The position numbers were made by a program, and so were the translations under genes. This document shows positions 34,004 through 35,476 of a stretch of 35,476 bases of DNA, one piece after another. Positions within the stretch are counted from its first letter, which is position 1, and each line of letters starts with the position of its first letter. Below the pieces are notes generated by a model. The model was not told the DNA's origin and did no database searches. It was given only the letters and a program-made list of their open reading frames with translations. The stretch spans positions 1 to 35,476 of the forward strand of contig CAKKPG010000040.1 of the NCBI GenBank assembly GCA_919901555.1, given 5' to 3'. The DNA is from Nitrospiria bacterium (GTDB lineage Bacteria > Nitrospirota > UBA9217).

Positions 34004-35407
34004 TTATGATTTCCCCGGCCCGGGAAGGTGAATGGCCATGCCATGGACGTCCTCGGCGGCCTCCATCACGGCTTCTGCAAGGGTCGGATGGGCATGGATC
34101 AGGTGTCCGACGTCGCGGGCCGTGGCGCCCATGCGGATGGCCAGCGCGCCTTCGTGGATCATGTCGGTCGCGTGGGCGCCGCAGATGTGCATGCCGAGGA
34201 TTTTGTCCGTAGCATCGTCGGCGATCACCTTCACCATGCCCGTAATTTCTCCCATGGCGTGCGCCTTCCCCAGTCCGCGGTACGGGAACCTGCCGACCTT
34301 CACCTTTATCCCTTTTTCCACGGCCTGCTTTTCCCGGAGCCCCACGCTGCCCACCTCGGGCATGGTGAATATGCCTGCGGGGACAACGGCGTAGTCCATG
34401 CGCTCATTGCCGCCGAGGGCATTTTCCACGGCCACCAGCCCCTGGTGCGACGCCACGTGGGCCAGCATGACCGTCCCCGTCACATCACCGACGGCATAAA
34501 CACCGGGGACATTCGTCTCCATCTTCTCATTGACCGTGATCTCGCCGCGTTTGCCCCTCTGCACACCCGCCGCTTCAAGGCCGATGTTTTCGGAGTTCAT
34601 GCTCCTGCCGATGGACACGAGGATGGTGTCGGTTCCGACCTCCTGGCCGTTCGAGAGCCGGGCGAGCATCATGCCGTCCGTTGCCCGCTCAACCTTCTCG
34701 ACCGTGACGTTCGTCATGAGCTTGATTTTCGCCTTCTTCAGTTCGCGCTCGATGAGTTCTGATATTTCTTCATCCTCGGTGGAAAGAGCATGCGGCATCA
34801 GCTCCACCATCGTCACTGCAGACCCGAGCGTGCGGTAGATGAACGCGAACTCGCACCCGATGACACCGGCGCCGATGACCAGGAGGCTGGCGGGCACGCG
34901 CTTCATCTGAACGGCATCATCGCTCGTGAGCACGCGCTCGCCGTCGAAGGGGAACCCCGGGAGTCTGGCGGGCCGGGAGCCCGTGGCAAGAATGACTTTT
35001 TCCGATTTAATGTCCTGCGTGGCGCCGTCCTTGTGCACTGCCCGCACCACATCGGGCGAAAGGAGGGAGCCCCGGCCCTGGATCAGGGTGACTCCCCGGC
35101 TTTTGAACAGTCCTCTGATCCCCTTTATCTGGACCGAGACGACCTTGTCCTTGCGCTCACGGATCCTGTCGAGGCTGTACTTCACTTCTCCCGTAAGCTC
35201 GACCCCGAAATCACCGGCATGACGCGCATGCTCGAGCGCCTCTGCCGACGCGACCAGGGTTTTCGTGGGAATGCATCCCCAGTTCAGACAGGTGCCGCCG
35301 ACTTCGTAATCTTCGATGACCGTCACCTGCGCGCCCTTTTGTGCGGCCCGTATCGCCGCCACGTAGCCTCCGGGACCTGCGCCGATGATCGTGAGTTTCG
35401 TCGCCAT
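34004..35407 (-). CDS. lpdA: Dihydrolipoyl dehydrogenase (E3)
   Basis: FAD flavoenzyme that reoxidises dihydrolipoamide in 2-oxoacid dehydrogenase complexes or the glycine cleavage system, passing electrons to NAD+. The 467-residue product has the FAD motif GAGPGGYVAA (about 9-18), the redox-active disulfide GGTCLNWGC (Cys40, Cys45) and the NAD-binding GAGVIGCEFAFIY. The second FAD motif is YAVGDVTG and the C-terminal active-site pair is HPTLAE (His440, Glu445). CAGGAGA precedes the ATG at 35407. No E1, E2 or glycine cleavage gene is in the window; partners may lie beyond the right edge. The remaining 69 bases to the window end contain no recognised feature. Confidence 0.97.
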   Translation of the reverse strand: MATKLTIIGAGPGGYVAAIRAAQKGAQVTVIEDYEVGGTCLNWGCIPTKTLVASAEALEHARHAGDFGVELTGEVKYSLDRIRERKDKVVSVQIKGIRGLFKSRGVTLIQGRGSLLSPDVVRAVHKDGATQDIKSEKVILATGSRPARLPGFPFDGERVLTSDDAVQMKRVPASLLVIGAGVIGCEFAFIYRTLGSAVTMVELMPHALSTEDEEISELIERELKKAKIKLMTNVTVEKVERATDGMMLARLSNGQEVGTDTILVSIGRSMNSENIGLEAAGVQRGKRGEITVNEKMETNVPGVYAVGDVTGTVMLAHVASHQGLVAVENALGGNERMDYAVVPAGIFTMPEVGSVGLREKQAVEKGIKVKVGRFPYRGLGKAHAMGEITGMVKVIADDATDKILGMHICGAHATDMIHEGALAIRMGATARDVGHLIHAHPTLAEAVMEAAEDVHGMAIHLPGPGKS

Positions 35408-35476
35408 TCACTGTCTCCTGGGTAACTACTCAGGTCTGCCGCTGAGCACAGGCGCAAAAAAGCGCGCCGCGACCGT

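Overview
The window is about 35.5 kb of GC-rich chromosome from a diderm (Gram-negative) bacterium. Outer-membrane functions (a LolC/E-type lipoprotein-release permease, a TamB-like protein), a type IV pilus motor operon, a long multiheme c-type cytochrome and a secreted NHL propeller point to an anaerobic or facultative, respiring lineage of the Nitrospirota/Desulfobacterota kind. That taxonomic placement is inference from gene content; no rRNA gene is present. Every gap between genes is shorter than 300 bases. No insertion sequence, prophage, integrase or CRISPR array was seen.

Layout. (1) 1-17.8 kb is one long leftward series: tRNA-Thr, pgsA, a small HTH protein, a DUF512 radical-SAM protein, aroE, then pilB-pilT-pilC-pilS-pilR, ubiD, an HlyC/CorC-type CBS membrane protein, purC, lysS and a lolC/E-type permease. 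Strong sigma70-like promoters split it before pgsA, pilB, ubiD, the CBS protein and lysS. (2) 17.9-22.4 kb is an accessory stretch, also leftward: a Uma2/DUF820 protein, a 698-residue multiheme cytochrome c, an exported NHL propeller and a ComFB-like protein. (3) 22.5-25.2 kb is polA on the plus strand. (4) 25.3-32.0 kb runs leftward: a TamB-like protein, glnD and a small exported protein. (5) 32.1-33.9 kb on the plus strand holds mazG and an exported beta-carbonic anhydrase. (6) 34.0-35.4 kb is lpdA on the minus strand.

How the genes work together. PilB (extension motor), PilT (retraction motor), PilC (platform) and the PilS-PilR pair form a self-contained pilus motor and control module without the pilin itself. 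A sigma54-like promoter lies in front of the ComFB-like gene, which could connect it to an enhancer-binding protein such as PilR. The NHL protein and the cytochrome share a strand and probably a promoter, suggesting an exported electron-transfer or scaffold pair.

Two features stand out beyond ordinary genes. First, the short intergenic spaces carry at least six different small inverted-repeat families, two of them in two copies 20 kb apart, and most lie just after a stop codon. Second, five genes (polA, ubiD, mazG, the CBS protein, the NHL protein) have their best promoter so close to the start codon, with no ribosome-binding site, that their mRNAs look leaderless. Neighbouring genes have ordinary leaders and Shine-Dalgarno sequences.
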